Assembly (NCBI GenBank): GCA_034409055.1
Contig: DAOUMU010000240.1
Span: 1-22,498, forward strand
Direction of reading: 5' to 3'
DNA length: 22,498 nt
Source: DAOUMU01 sp034409055
Lineage (GTDB): Bacteria > Chloroflexota > Anaerolineae > 4572-78 > J111
Shown here: one piece after another, positions 5,675-13,655 of the stretch
How the letters are laid out: each line of letters starts with the position of its first letter
Position numbering within the stretch: position 1 is the first letter of the stretch
Notes under the pieces: generated by a model
What the model was told of the DNA's origin: nothing
Database searches by the model: none
Seen by the model: only the letters and a program-made list of their open reading frames with translations
Translations under genes and position numbers: made by a program

Positions 5675-8008
5675 TTATGGCCGGATCAAGCGTAAGTCGA
5701 TCCAGACGGCCCAATCCTGGCTCAGGCTCTGGCCGCCCAACACCCGCAAGGTAAAAGTGCCCGTTTGGCCGGGCTCGATACCGACCAGGGGTTGTAACTC
5801 TGTCACCGGACTGTCTTTGTATAGCACCGTTCTGGACAGAATCACCTGCTCTGAGCCATCCGCCGGTTCAAAGATGACCTCAAACGTGACCCCATCGTCG
5901 CTGAGAATGGACAGTTTGATGAAGCCAACGGTGGCGGCCAGGGCATCGGTGGGTTGCAAGGGAATATCGACGGGGTAGGTCCCCTCGATAAAGCCGAGTT
6001 CCTGGTGGGGATAGGTGAGCAGTACCTTGCCTTCGCTGGCCACATTGCCCCGCAGTTGCGCCCCTCCCCGGACGACCAGGCCCCGGGGAGCAGGCAGCTT
6101 CAAGGTCTCGCTGATGTCAGTTTCGGCCAGCCGGTAGGCCACCTCATCCGAGGACCAGGTAGCCTCCCCCGCCTTTTCGATAAAATCATACAAGGTGGTC
6201 AGACTGGACTGATCGATCTGGCTCGGGTCTGGCGGCACGACCTCAATTTCCAGGTAGATTTCAGGGCCAAAAGGCTCCCCGGTCAGGTCGTACAACTGCC
6301 ACTCGCCCCGGTATTGACCGGGAATAGCCGGGGCAATCATGGGGACACTGATTTCACCATTGGTATCGGGCGGTACCACCTCCAAAATGGGGGCCTGGCT
6401 GTTAGTTCCCATCAGGTCACCGTCGATGAAACGCACGGTGTAGCCCGGTCCCCAGGGGCAGTCCCCGGCATTTTGTAGCAGCCACACTTTTTCAAAGGCC
6501 TCGGCCGGGGCAAATTTCGTGCCATCCGGCACGGTCACATCCCGGCCAAAACGAGCCTTGCTGACGCAGTCGGGCGGCAGCACAATCGTTGGCGCTGGGG
6601 TCGGGCTGGGAGTTGGCGGAGTCGGCTCCACGGAGGGCGGGACAGCGGTAGGAGAGACAGCCTGGTCTGGAGCGCCGGTCGGCGTGCTGACCGGGCTGAC
6701 AAAGGTCGTCTCCGGCGTGGGCAAGGGCGAGTTATTTTCAGCCACCAGAGTGCCCGTAGGCGGGGCCGGCGTGTCGGCGGTAGGGCTTGGTGTTACCGGC
6801 TCACTTTGAGCGGTGGCCGTCGATTCGATTTCCGCTTCGGCCAGGTCGAGACCAAGCGCTTCGGCCCCATCCCTGATTATGGGTTCCACCTCACTCAAAA
6901 AGGGCACCGAGGCGATCATCTCGGGCGAGATCAAATATCGCCAGGTCAACCAGGGAGTGAGGCAGAGACAAAGCAGGAGCAACAGTATCAAGGCCCAAAT
7001 CGGCCAACGCTTACGCCGCCACTCTTGACCCGTATCAAGGGGCCTGGTGGGCCGAGGCTTAACCCCAGGCATAGGAGCAGTTTGGGTAGGGGAGGGCAAA
7101 GTTGGTTTGGCTGGCGGAGGACGGCCCGGTTTGGTCGGCGTTTCCAAATCGCTCCACTTGGGGGCAGAGGGCAAGGTCATAGGCGCTGGCGGACGCGTGG
7201 CCGCCGGGCTGGACAAAATGCGGGTGACACTGATGGCTATGTGGTCCCGCTGGCCGCGCTGACCGGCCAAGTTAATCAAGCGCCGGATGGCCTGTTCAGG
7301 CGGGTGGCGAGTGATCGTCTGGGCAATCTCGGCCTCAGTCACGTAGCCTGTCAGCCCCCCACTGCATAATACGACAATATCCCCGGCAAACAAGCGACGG
7401 GAAAAGGTATCGACGTTAACCGTTTTATCCAGGCCCAACCCCTGGGGCACGCGCTGGTGCGGTGTCCGGGCCGAGCTTTCCGGGGGTGACTCTGTCTTGT
7501 CAGAGATTAAGCGTTCCGGTGGTGTTGTCCTGGGGGTCGGCCCCTCTTCAGCTTGAGGGGACGCTACCGGGGCGGTGTCCGGGGTCAGGCGTTCGATGTC
7601 CTGGTCCCAAACGACGTACACCCGGCTATCGCCGACGTTGGCCACAAATAATTTGTGACCGTGGATCAAAGCAGCCACCAGGCTGGTGGCCATCGGACGA
7701 CGCTCAGGATATTGTTTATTCCGCTCAAAAATATCGGCGTTGGCTTGCCGAATGACCGCCAACAGTCGCCCTTCCGGGTCAGGGGTGTCGGTGGTGTAAA
7801 AGCTGTGGAGAATCTTCTGGACGGCGTACCGGCTGGCCACCTGTCCGGCTGCTGTTCCACTGACGTCATCGGCCACCAGATACAGGCGACCGCTTTTACT
7901 CAGGTCAGCCAGTTGGTGAGGCTCAAAATAGCCCACCGTGGCCTGGGAGGAATCGGTTTGAACCGGCTGGCTCAGTTGACCAACCTCTACAGCTCTTTCG
8001 TCTGGCAT
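5675..8008 (-). CDS. Transmembrane PP2C-type phosphatase with extracellular NBR1-like Ig domain
   Basis: 777 aa. Residues 1-265 form a PP2C-type Ser/Thr phosphatase domain with VADDVSG (45-51), FVANVGDSRVY (122-132), CSGGLTG (216-222) and RDHI (255-258). A basic, Pro-rich linker leads to one TM helix (about 336-361). A Pro/Thr/Ser-rich stalk (about 398-480) follows, then an NBR1-type Ig domain (about 482-591, with WLLQNAGDCPWGPGY and GQYRGEWQLYD) and a C-terminal beta-rich domain (592-777). The layout implies a cytoplasmic phosphatase coupled to an outside sensor. The usual metal-binding Asp in the CSDGL motif is Gly here, so activity may be reduced or lost; the other metal acids remain. No kinase gene is adjacent. 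The start follows AAAGG at good spacing. Confidence 0.85.
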   Translation of the reverse strand: MPDERAVEVGQLSQPVQTDSSQATVGYFEPHQLADLSKSGRLYLVADDVSGTAAGQVASRYAVQKILHSFYTTDTPDPEGRLLAVIRQANADIFERNKQYPERRPMATSLVAALIHGHKLFVANVGDSRVYVVWDQDIERLTPDTAPVASPQAEEGPTPRTTPPERLISDKTESPPESSARTPHQRVPQGLGLDKTVNVDTFSRRLFAGDIVVLCSGGLTGYVTEAEIAQTITRHPPEQAIRRLINLAGQRGQRDHIAISVTRILSSPAATRPPAPMTLPSAPKWSDLETPTKPGRPPPAKPTLPSPTQTAPMPGVKPRPTRPLDTGQEWRRKRWPIWALILLLLLCLCLTPWLTWRYLISPEMIASVPFLSEVEPIIRDGAEALGLDLAEAEIESTATAQSEPVTPSPTADTPAPPTGTLVAENNSPLPTPETTFVSPVSTPTGAPDQAVSPTAVPPSVEPTPPTPSPTPAPTIVLPPDCVSKARFGRDVTVPDGTKFAPAEAFEKVWLLQNAGDCPWGPGYTVRFIDGDLMGTNSQAPILEVVPPDTNGEISVPMIAPAIPGQYRGEWQLYDLTGEPFGPEIYLEIEVVPPDPSQIDQSSLTTLYDFIEKAGEATWSSDEVAYRLAETDISETLKLPAPRGLVVRGGAQLRGNVASEGKVLLTYPHQELGFIEGTYPVDIPLQPTDALAATVGFIKLSILSDDGVTFEVIFEPADGSEQVILSRTVLYKDSPVTELQPLVGIEPGQTGTFTLRVLGGQSLSQDWAVWIDLRLIRP

Positions 8009-8055
8009 AAGCCTTTACTGCTCAGGAAATGCTATTGAAAAAATTACAACGGCTA

Positions 8056-8064
8056 ATTATAGCA
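8056..8064 (-). promoter_or_regulatory. Extended -10 promoter of the PP2C gene
   Basis: Read on the minus strand this is TGCTATAAT, a TGnTATAAT extended -10 element. No good -35 lies 16-18 bases further up, which is acceptable for extended -10 promoters. The leader to the start codon would be about 40 nt. Confidence 0.5.
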
Positions 8065-8089
8065 TTTTATCGCCAATTTCATAAAAGCG

Positions 8090-9853
8090 CTATTGCGCTA
8101 GCAAGCGGTACTGGCCTACTTCGCCGGTGGATAGTTTGAAGGTCATGGTGATCGCGCCGGTTTCGTCGGTTACAAATTGCAGGGGGGTGGTGATGCCAAA
8201 GCCGTTATTGACCACAAACTGGCCGTTACCGGCAGCCAGCAGTTGCCACTGGTACGGACCGCGAATAGCCCAGAGGGTGCCGTCGTCTCGCCACTCGACC
8301 CGCCAGCCAGCGCTGTATTGGCCCAGGTAAGGAGCCACTTCGGCGGCGGTTACGGTCGCTGCCAGCGATTCGCGTTGGGCCGGCAGGGCCTCGACGAAAG
8401 CTTGCCACTGGGCCTTATATTCGGTCCCGGCCTCGACCTCCAGACCGTACAGGGCCTCGATCAGGCGATAGCGCACGCTGTTGCTAAAACCGATGGAGAT
8501 GGTCCGGTTGGTCAGCAGGGCCAGCCCGACCCTGGCTTCGGGAATAAAGACCAACAGCGACTTAAAACCGAGCACATCCCCATCATGCCAGATCATCTCC
8601 ACCCCTTGATAGGACTCGATAAACCAGCCCATCCCGTAGCGGGTATCCTGAAAGGCTTCAATTTGCGGTCGCCAGGTTTCGGTCAGATTTTCCGCCGACA
8701 CAATCCGGCGGCCATCGGGCGTCACTCCTTGATTGAGTTGGGTCAGCAAAAAACGGGCCAGGTCTAACACGTTGGCGTTGACCGCTCCGGCCGGGGCAAT
8801 ACCGGGATCGGCGTGGTAGTAGGTGGGCAGTGTTTCGCCGGTCAGGCTGAAATCGTGGGGGGTGGCGTGGTTGGGCTGGGCCTGGGCCGCTTCGATGGAC
8901 AGGGAGGCGCTACGCATCCCGATGGGTTCAATCACCCGCGTTCGCAGCAGATCGGCGTAGGTTTCGCCTAACCGGCCGTATTCACCCCCGGCGGCCAGGG
9001 CGGCCACATAGCCACCGGTGGCCACCAGTTGGTTATTGTACTGAAAGCGCTGGCCCGGTGGGGCCACCACCGGTAACTCGGCCAGGGATTCCATGACCTG
9101 CTCGGCGGTCAAACCGGCCCCGCTCCAGACCAAATCGGCCCGGGGGACGCCGCTGCTCATATTCAACAGGTCACGCACCCGAATGTGGGGCGTTACCGCC
9201 GGGTCGGCCAGTCTGAAAGCGGGCCAGATTTCGACCACAGGTTGATCCCAGGCCAGTCGCCCCTCGTCGACCAGGGTAGCGATCAGCATAGAGTTCATAG
9301 CCTTGGTGGTCGAACCGATGGCAAAGACGGTCTCCGGGGTGACCAGCTCGGCCCGGCCCAGTTCACGCCGGCCAAACCCCTGGGCCAGCACAATTTGATT
9401 GTCTCGGACCACAGCCAGGGCCGCGCCGGGAATGCCGAAATGCTGCCGGGCTTCTTCGACGTAGGCGCTAAAATCGGCCAGCCAGTGGGCACTAAGTGGC
9501 TGGGGAAGGGGCTGGGTAGGTGGTGGGTAACCGGCCGCCATATATTCTGCCACCAGTCGCTCTACTTCGGCCGGCTCCGGTATGGCTAACCCCTGGCCGG
9601 GCTTGAGGACCGGGGGACTTTCCAGGGGAGCAAAGCGGTCATCCTGCCCGGCCCGGCTATTGGTCGCCAGCCACAGGGCCGGCCAGGCCAGGGGGTCCTG
9701 ATAAAACTTATCGGCCAGGTGGCTCAGCCGGTCGTCCGCCTGGACGGTGTAGACGTGGGTTGGGAGGTCGGTTTGGGGTAAGGGACAAGCTGCTTGAGCG
9801 ATGTTTACCCCACCGATAAAGAGTAATGTGGTCAGTAAGATGATTCTGTGCAT
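8090..9853 (-). CDS. Secreted LysM + serine beta-lactamase-fold hydrolase
   Basis: 587 aa. The N-terminus is a Sec signal peptide (MHRIILLTTLLFIGGVNIAQA, cleavage likely AQA/AC). Residues about 34-92 form a LysM-like domain (YTVQADDRLSHLADKFYQDP, later LKPGQGLAIP) that would bind peptidoglycan. From about 125 on is a class-C-type penicillin-binding/beta-lactamase fold: SxxK is STTK (181-184), the YxN box is YNN (272-274), and the third box is WHDG in place of the usual HTG. A C-terminal beta-rich domain of about 100 residues follows. It probably acts outside the membrane as an esterase, D-peptidase or beta-lactamase-like enzyme; the substrate is unknown. Its promoter region is shared with the divergent hydrolase at 10200. 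No good ribosome site is seen before this ATG. Confidence 0.85.
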   Translation of the reverse strand: MHRIILLTTLLFIGGVNIAQAACPLPQTDLPTHVYTVQADDRLSHLADKFYQDPLAWPALWLATNSRAGQDDRFAPLESPPVLKPGQGLAIPEPAEVERLVAEYMAAGYPPPTQPLPQPLSAHWLADFSAYVEEARQHFGIPGAALAVVRDNQIVLAQGFGRRELGRAELVTPETVFAIGSTTKAMNSMLIATLVDEGRLAWDQPVVEIWPAFRLADPAVTPHIRVRDLLNMSSGVPRADLVWSGAGLTAEQVMESLAELPVVAPPGQRFQYNNQLVATGGYVAALAAGGEYGRLGETYADLLRTRVIEPIGMRSASLSIEAAQAQPNHATPHDFSLTGETLPTYYHADPGIAPAGAVNANVLDLARFLLTQLNQGVTPDGRRIVSAENLTETWRPQIEAFQDTRYGMGWFIESYQGVEMIWHDGDVLGFKSLLVFIPEARVGLALLTNRTISIGFSNSVRYRLIEALYGLEVEAGTEYKAQWQAFVEALPAQRESLAATVTAAEVAPYLGQYSAGWRVEWRDDGTLWAIRGPYQWQLLAAGNGQFVVNNGFGITTPLQFVTDETGAITMTFKLSTGEVGQYRLLAQ

Positions 9854-9885
9854 TGCATTTTGAACAGGCTGAGTGATTCTCCCTC

Positions 9886-9914
9886 TTTATACAGCAGTTT
9901 AGGCAAAAAGTCTA
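9886..9914 (-). promoter_or_regulatory. Promoter of the LysM-hydrolase gene
   Basis: On the minus strand, TAGACT, a 17-nt spacer, then TATAAA preceded by TG. The leader would be about 25-30 nt. It points away from the plus-strand promoter at 9970. Confidence 0.5.
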
Positions 9915-9969
9915 AATGTTGGTCTACAAACATCTAAAGTTAGCTTGACAAACACCGCCGGTAGATTTG

Positions 9970-9998
9970 TTGATACTCTCCAGGGAATATGTTATACT
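9970..9998 (+). promoter_or_regulatory. Promoter of the alpha/beta hydrolase gene
   Basis: TTGATA (9970-9975), a 17-nt spacer, TATACT (9993-9998). Transcription would start near 10005, about 195 nt before the start codon. The element is closely matched by the one at 11493-11521 (identical TTGATAC, CCAG and ATGTTATACTA blocks). Confidence 0.65.
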
Positions 9999-10087
9999 AA
10001 ATTTATCGTCTTCAGGCCTGCTTCTCAATCGACTCCGGAGAACTCCTATCGTTGTGCCTCGACCACCTGTGATAGTTAAGAGGAGCC

Positions 10088-10142
10088 GGCACGCCCACGT
10101 GCGGTTCCATTCACTAACATACAGACGGCACGTGGGCGTGCC
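10088..10142 (+). repeat. Perfect 15-bp inverted repeat in the hydrolase 5' leader
   Basis: GGCACGCCCACGTGC (10088-10102) is perfectly complementary to GCACGTGGGCGTGCC (10128-10142), with a 25-nt loop. It has no T-run, so it is not a simple terminator. It lies between the promoter at 9970 and ATG 10200 and would fold in the mRNA. The first arm also contains the smaller self-complementary core CACGTG. Confidence 0.65.
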
Positions 10143-10199
10143 TCATATTATGGCCAGAGACGTTGATCTGCTTCCCTGGCCAACAGCGGAGGCGAATTG

Positions 10200-11288
10200 A
10201 TGGCCCGTAGCAAACGACGCGGACGTTGGGATTGGCTGAATGTCCCCCTGACCAGGCGACAGGAAGCGCCACGCTGGGTGATGAGCCAGTTGCACAGCCT
10301 GACCCGGGCAGTGACGACCGGTTCCATCTCCCCCCGGACGTTGTCCCGCTTTCGCCGGGCGACCGGGTTGGCTGATTTTACCTGGCGGGTGTATTACCAC
10401 CGGCGACCTGGCGGACACGTGCGGCCTGTGCCTCACCTCGTGGCTAATGCCCAGGGGTACGTCATATTGATGCACGGCTGGAGTGGTAGCCATACCGTCT
10501 GGGAAGGATTGCCGGCTCAAGTGTGCCAGGCTAACCCCGGCCTGGTTTGCCTGGCCCTGGATGTAAACGGCTTCGGCGGTTCACCCTTTATCGAGACCGA
10601 GAGTCCGCTTCTGGAATTGTGCGGCCCGCGCGGCATGATGCAGGCCGTAGAACAATGGTTGGACCTGCTCAAGCTGCACCGGCCCGGCCGCCAGCGACAG
10701 GTGTTCACCTTTGTCGGTCATTCGATGAGTGGCGCAGCCCTCTTTCACAAAACGATACCGGGTTGGGAAGAGGATCGCTACAGCCTGTTGGCCCTGGCTC
10801 CGGCGATGCTGCACAAGGACACGGTCAAGCAGGCCCTCTACCGGACCCTGGGCCTGAGCATTGGCGCCGGACAGCAATACGAGTTTCTGGACCATTTCAA
10901 AGATCGACTGGCTATGCCGTTGATCCAACTTCTGGCCACCAACGCCAGCCGGGCCGTAAAAAAAGAGCATGCCCGAATCTTTGAGCGGACGGCCAAGGGC
11001 ACCATTGCTCAAACCTTCTTCGCCCTCGGCCTGGCCGAGGAAACTCCCCCGCCCCGCGATTGGGGCAACCTGTTTGTGATGCTGGCCCACAAAGATCGCC
11101 TGGTGGCCTTGGGCCCCACCCTGGATCTCCTGGCAAGCATGGGGCTGACCAGCCACAATATCCGGGTGATGCTGGGCGATCATTACTTCTTCTCGGTCAG
11201 CCAACAATCACGCCGGCTCCATACCCTTAACCGGACTGAACTACTGGGCCATATCCTGCGTCTGCACCAGAAGCAGCGCCGATGCTGA
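10200..11288 (+). CDS. Alpha/beta hydrolase
   Basis: 362 aa with an alpha/beta-hydrolase core. Evidence: the oxyanion-region motif LMHGWSGSHTVW, the LDVNGFGGS strand-loop, a nucleophile elbow GHSMSG (Ser nucleophile) and a late LGDHYFF with the probable catalytic His. About 80 basic, Arg-rich residues precede the core, and there is no signal peptide. The family includes esterases, lipases and C-C hydrolases; the substrate is not readable. ATG 10200 is chosen over the TTG at 10197 because GGAGG (10188-10192) is seven bases upstream. The long leader with a perfect hairpin suggests post-transcriptional control. It ends just before the AT-rich island. Confidence 0.8.
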   Translation: MARSKRRGRWDWLNVPLTRRQEAPRWVMSQLHSLTRAVTTGSISPRTLSRFRRATGLADFTWRVYYHRRPGGHVRPVPHLVANAQGYVILMHGWSGSHTVWEGLPAQVCQANPGLVCLALDVNGFGGSPFIETESPLLELCGPRGMMQAVEQWLDLLKLHRPGRQRQVFTFVGHSMSGAALFHKTIPGWEEDRYSLLALAPAMLHKDTVKQALYRTLGLSIGAGQQYEFLDHFKDRLAMPLIQLLATNASRAVKKEHARIFERTAKGTIAQTFFALGLAEETPPPRDWGNLFVMLAHKDRLVALGPTLDLLASMGLTSHNIRVMLGDHYFFSVSQQSRRLHTLNRTELLGHILRLHQKQRRC

Positions 11289-11307
11289 TTAGTACCAATT
11301 TTTGGTG

Positions 11308-11450
11308 TTGAACCACTGAAGCACTGATTGGGCTGATTGCACTGAATTTGCCTGTTCCAGATGAACTCAACCACAAATGTGACGGCGGTCTATGCTGATA
11401 CAAACGCCTTTTTCAGTGATTTCATCTTCATCAGTACTTCAGTGTTTCAA
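11308..11450. repeat. Imperfect inverted repeat at the left edge of the island
   Basis: Two 39-nt arms, 11308-11346 (starting TTGAACCACTGAAGCACTGA) and 11412-11450 (ending TCAGTACTTCAGTGTTTCAA), match as inverted copies at 30 of 39 positions. Each arm contains repeated ACTGA words. It marks the change from GC-rich chromosome to the AT-richer 11.3-16.1 kb segment. The gap 11289-11730 has no convincing gene; besides this repeat it holds a promoter (11493). Confidence 0.55.
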
Positions 11451-11492
11451 TCCTGCCCCAGAATCGAAATGCAATATACCAAATGGTTTTCA

Positions 11493-11521
11493 TTGATACC
11501 TGCCAGAAACCATGTTATACT
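11493..11521 (+). promoter_or_regulatory. Promoter upstream of tcmP
   Basis: TTGATA (11493-11498), a 17-nt spacer, TATACT (11516-11521). It resembles the element at 9970-9998 in the spacer as well, and is likewise about 200 nt from the next start codon (11731). Confidence 0.6.
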
Positions 11522-11730
11522 AGAATTCATAACACCACCGTAAATTCTCATTCTGCTGTCTGGTAAATAAAATAGAGATTGTCATAAAAGAGATAACGTA
11601 GTATTGGTATGCCAGAACTCTCGCTGAGATGCGCAAATATGAGGTACAGGCAAAGTGACGATGATTGGGGTAGAATTGTTGGGCCATTGGGTATATTGTA
11701 CTTGACTGCCAATTGTTGAAAGGGAGAACT

Positions 11731-12612
11731 ATGAATTACTTGCAACCTCAAGACGACGGTTTACCTATGCGCCCGTCTGGTGCCTGGGTAGCCGAGAAAC
11801 TAGACTATTTGGAACGTTACATCAACATCTTTGAAACCTCGATGCGCAGTAAACCGTGGCGCAAGAGACATTACATAGACCTTTTCGCTGGTCCGGGCAA
11901 GTGTTTTGTGTCTGAGACTGGGGACGTTTACCTGGGTTCTCCCCTTCTTTCTCTTACAACTCCGCATCCGTTCACCGACTATTTCTTTGTTGACCTCAAT
12001 CCTGACAATATTGCCACCCTGAAACGACGATGTGATGTTTCTTCAACATGCGACCATATCCAATATTTTGTCGGCGACAGTAACATCGTTGTACGAGAAA
12101 TTGTGGACCACATTCTGGCTGTAGATCGTCTACGTATTCCGGGTAAGTGGTCGTCGCTCAATCTGACCTTTCTTGACCCAGAGGGGTTGGAACTGCGGTG
12201 GGAAACTGTAGCCACGCTTGCCCAACCCTACAGGATGGATTTGATTATTCATTATCCTCAGGGTGGATTAAATCGGTATATGGGACAAGCCTCCAAGGCA
12301 GAGGAACAAACTGCTGTTGATCTCTTCTTTGGAGGAATAGAGTGGCGTAAACTTTACGAGGAGTGGCAAAATAAACGAACGCACTTCGGAATTCATCGAC
12401 TGCTTATGGATCATTACAAAGAGAAGTTACAAGAGCTGGGCTATAAAGAGGTCTTAAGAGATGACGAAGTCGGAGATGAACCGTTAATTCGCAACGCAAA
12501 AAAGAAAGCCCCCCTCTATCGATTGTTATTTGCCAGCAAGCATCCGCTTGGTCACGATTTTTGGCGGAAGATAACTCGCAGGGACATACACGGTCAAGCA
12601 CGTCTTTTTTAA
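11731..12612 (+). CDS. tcmP: Three-Cys-motif partner protein TcmP
   Basis: 293 aa. Sequence and neighbour match the TcmP family, named because its genes pair with a Gp37/Gp68-type three-Cys-motif protein, as here. The N-terminal half reads like a Rossmann methyltransferase: YIDLFAGPG (48-56, SAM-loop-like), FFVDLNP (85-91, acidic end of strand 2), VGDSN (114-118) and LTFLDPEGLELRWETV (145-160, motif-IV-like). The methyltransferase role is inference. Family features in the C-terminal half are FFGGIEWRKLY and PLYRLLFASKHPLGHDFWRKI. The start ATG 11731 follows AAAGGGAGA at ideal spacing. It probably works with the 12751 gene on an unknown substrate, perhaps a nucleic acid; the family is known from phages and accessory regions. 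Confidence 0.85.
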   Translation: MNYLQPQDDGLPMRPSGAWVAEKLDYLERYINIFETSMRSKPWRKRHYIDLFAGPGKCFVSETGDVYLGSPLLSLTTPHPFTDYFFVDLNPDNIATLKRRCDVSSTCDHIQYFVGDSNIVVREIVDHILAVDRLRIPGKWSSLNLTFLDPEGLELRWETVATLAQPYRMDLIIHYPQGGLNRYMGQASKAEEQTAVDLFFGGIEWRKLYEEWQNKRTHFGIHRLLMDHYKEKLQELGYKEVLRDDEVGDEPLIRNAKKKAPLYRLLFASKHPLGHDFWRKITRRDIHGQARLF

Positions 12613-12615
12613 CCA

Positions 12616-12644
12616 TTTACAATGCAGAACATTTGTGCTATAAT
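12616..12644 (+). promoter_or_regulatory. Promoter for the Gp37/Gp68 gene
   Basis: TTTACA (12616-12621), a 17-nt spacer, perfect TATAAT (12639-12644), starting four bases after the tcmP stop. The second gene of the pair can thus be transcribed independently. Confidence 0.65.
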
Positions 12645-12703
12645 CTAAACATAATAAAACCAACTGGACGTGATAATTTGCGAACTCATAGAAGAGGTCA
12701 CAT

Positions 12704-12735
12704 TGGTAAATAAACTACCAGCGAAATCTTCGCTG
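12704..12735 (+). promoter_or_regulatory. Two overlapping hairpins just upstream of a ribosome site
   Basis: TGGTA (12704-12708) pairs with TACCA (12716-12720). CAGCGAA (12719-12725) pairs perfectly with TTCGCTG (12729-12735) across a 3-nt loop. The two stems share bases 12719-12720, so they compete slightly. The second ends directly before the AGAGGAG ribosome site of ATG 12751. This could modulate translation of the Gp37/Gp68 protein. Confidence 0.4.
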
Positions 12736-12750
12736 AGAGGAGCATAACTT

Positions 12751-13503
12751 ATGGCAGCCAGTTCAAGTATCGAGTGGACAGAGTCTACCTGGAATCCCTT
12801 GACGGGTTGTACCAAAGTCAGCCCGGGCTGTAAGCATTGTTATGCTGAACGTATGGCCCTGCGACTCCAGGCTATGGGACAGCCGAACTACCTTAATGGT
12901 TTCCAGTTGACTCTGCACGAGCACGCCCTAGAGTTGCCGCTGCGTTGGAAAAAACCGCAGATGATCTTTGTCAACTCTATGAGCGATCTTTTCCATGAAG
13001 ACGTGCCCCTGGAATTTATCCAGAAGGCTTTTAATGTCATGTGTCGCGCCTCATGGCATACGTTTCAGGTGCTCACTAAGCGATCCAGACGACTGCTTGA
13101 CCTGGGTCAGGCAATCAACTGGCCACCAAACGTGTGGATGGGCGTCAGCGTGGAAAATAGGGACTATACGTTCCGCATTAATCATCTCAGGCAAACAGGT
13201 GCCCCCACCAAATTTCTTTCGTTTGAGCCTTTACTTGGACCACTACCGAATCTGAATTTACAGGGCATTGATTGGGTCATCGTCGGTGGCGAATCAGGCC
13301 CTGGGGCCAGACCTATGGCCGAAGAGTGGGTGGTTGACATCAGGAATCAATGTCAGGCAGCTTATGTGCCCTTCTTTTTCAAGCAATGGGGTGGCGTTAG
13401 AAAGAAACGTGCCGGGCGCATACTTCAGGGGCGTACCTGGGATCAAATGCCCGGGCAGGTGAGGATGTTGGTGGATCAGTTAGTCGGGAGCCAGGCTTGT
13501 TAG
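12751..13503 (+). CDS. Gp37/Gp68 (DUF5131) family protein, three-Cys, radical-SAM-like
   Basis: 250 aa, full length for the phage Gp37/Gp68 family. The N-terminus has IEWTESTWNPLTGCTKVSPG followed by CKHCYAERMA, a C-x6-C-x2-C cluster at Cys20, 27 and 30 that is the three-Cys motif. Later hallmarks are FVNSMSDLFHEDVP, FQVLTKRS, WMGVSVEN, FLSFEPLLGPL, WVIVGGESGPGARP and PFFFKQWGG. These look like successive strand ends of a TIM-type barrel with an N-terminal Fe-S site, as in radical-SAM enzymes; that mechanism is inferred. The chemistry is not established to my knowledge. Strong start: GAGAGGAG upstream of ATG 12751. Paired with tcmP 138 bases upstream. Confidence 0.85.
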   Translation: MAASSSIEWTESTWNPLTGCTKVSPGCKHCYAERMALRLQAMGQPNYLNGFQLTLHEHALELPLRWKKPQMIFVNSMSDLFHEDVPLEFIQKAFNVMCRASWHTFQVLTKRSRRLLDLGQAINWPPNVWMGVSVENRDYTFRINHLRQTGAPTKFLSFEPLLGPLPNLNLQGIDWVIVGGESGPGARPMAEEWVVDIRNQCQAAYVPFFFKQWGGVRKKRAGRILQGRTWDQMPGQVRMLVDQLVGSQAC

Positions 13504-13655
13504 TCATCGGATAGAGAAGAGGCATTACCGCCTCCCCTCCTCCCAAGAAAAGGCCGGTTGGCAAATGTACTCTTTCGAAACTCCTTTTGGTCGCAGGACA
13601 AGTTTTGGGGCAACTGGCTTTCACTACGCTCATACACACAGTTGTCAAAGAACAA

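Noticed and set aside
5954..7369. Long plus-strand ORFs opposite the PP2C gene
   Set aside because: GC-rich antisense shadows of a minus-strand gene with clear domains throughout; their residue content is low-complexity and no ribosome sites fit.
8177..9589. Plus-strand ORFs opposite the LysM-hydrolase gene
   Set aside because: They overlap a convincing full-length secreted hydrolase on the minus strand and show no family motifs.
10081..10112. Similarity to group II intron domain V (GAGCCG...CGTGCGGTTC)
   Set aside because: The upper helix, GNRA loop and 2-nt bulge are missing and no reverse transcriptase lies nearby; the match is explained by the 15-bp inverted repeat.
11609..11719. 36-codon ORF ending just before the tcmP ribosome site
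   Set aside because: No Shine-Dalgarno sequence and no recognisable product; a leader-peptide role cannot be supported.
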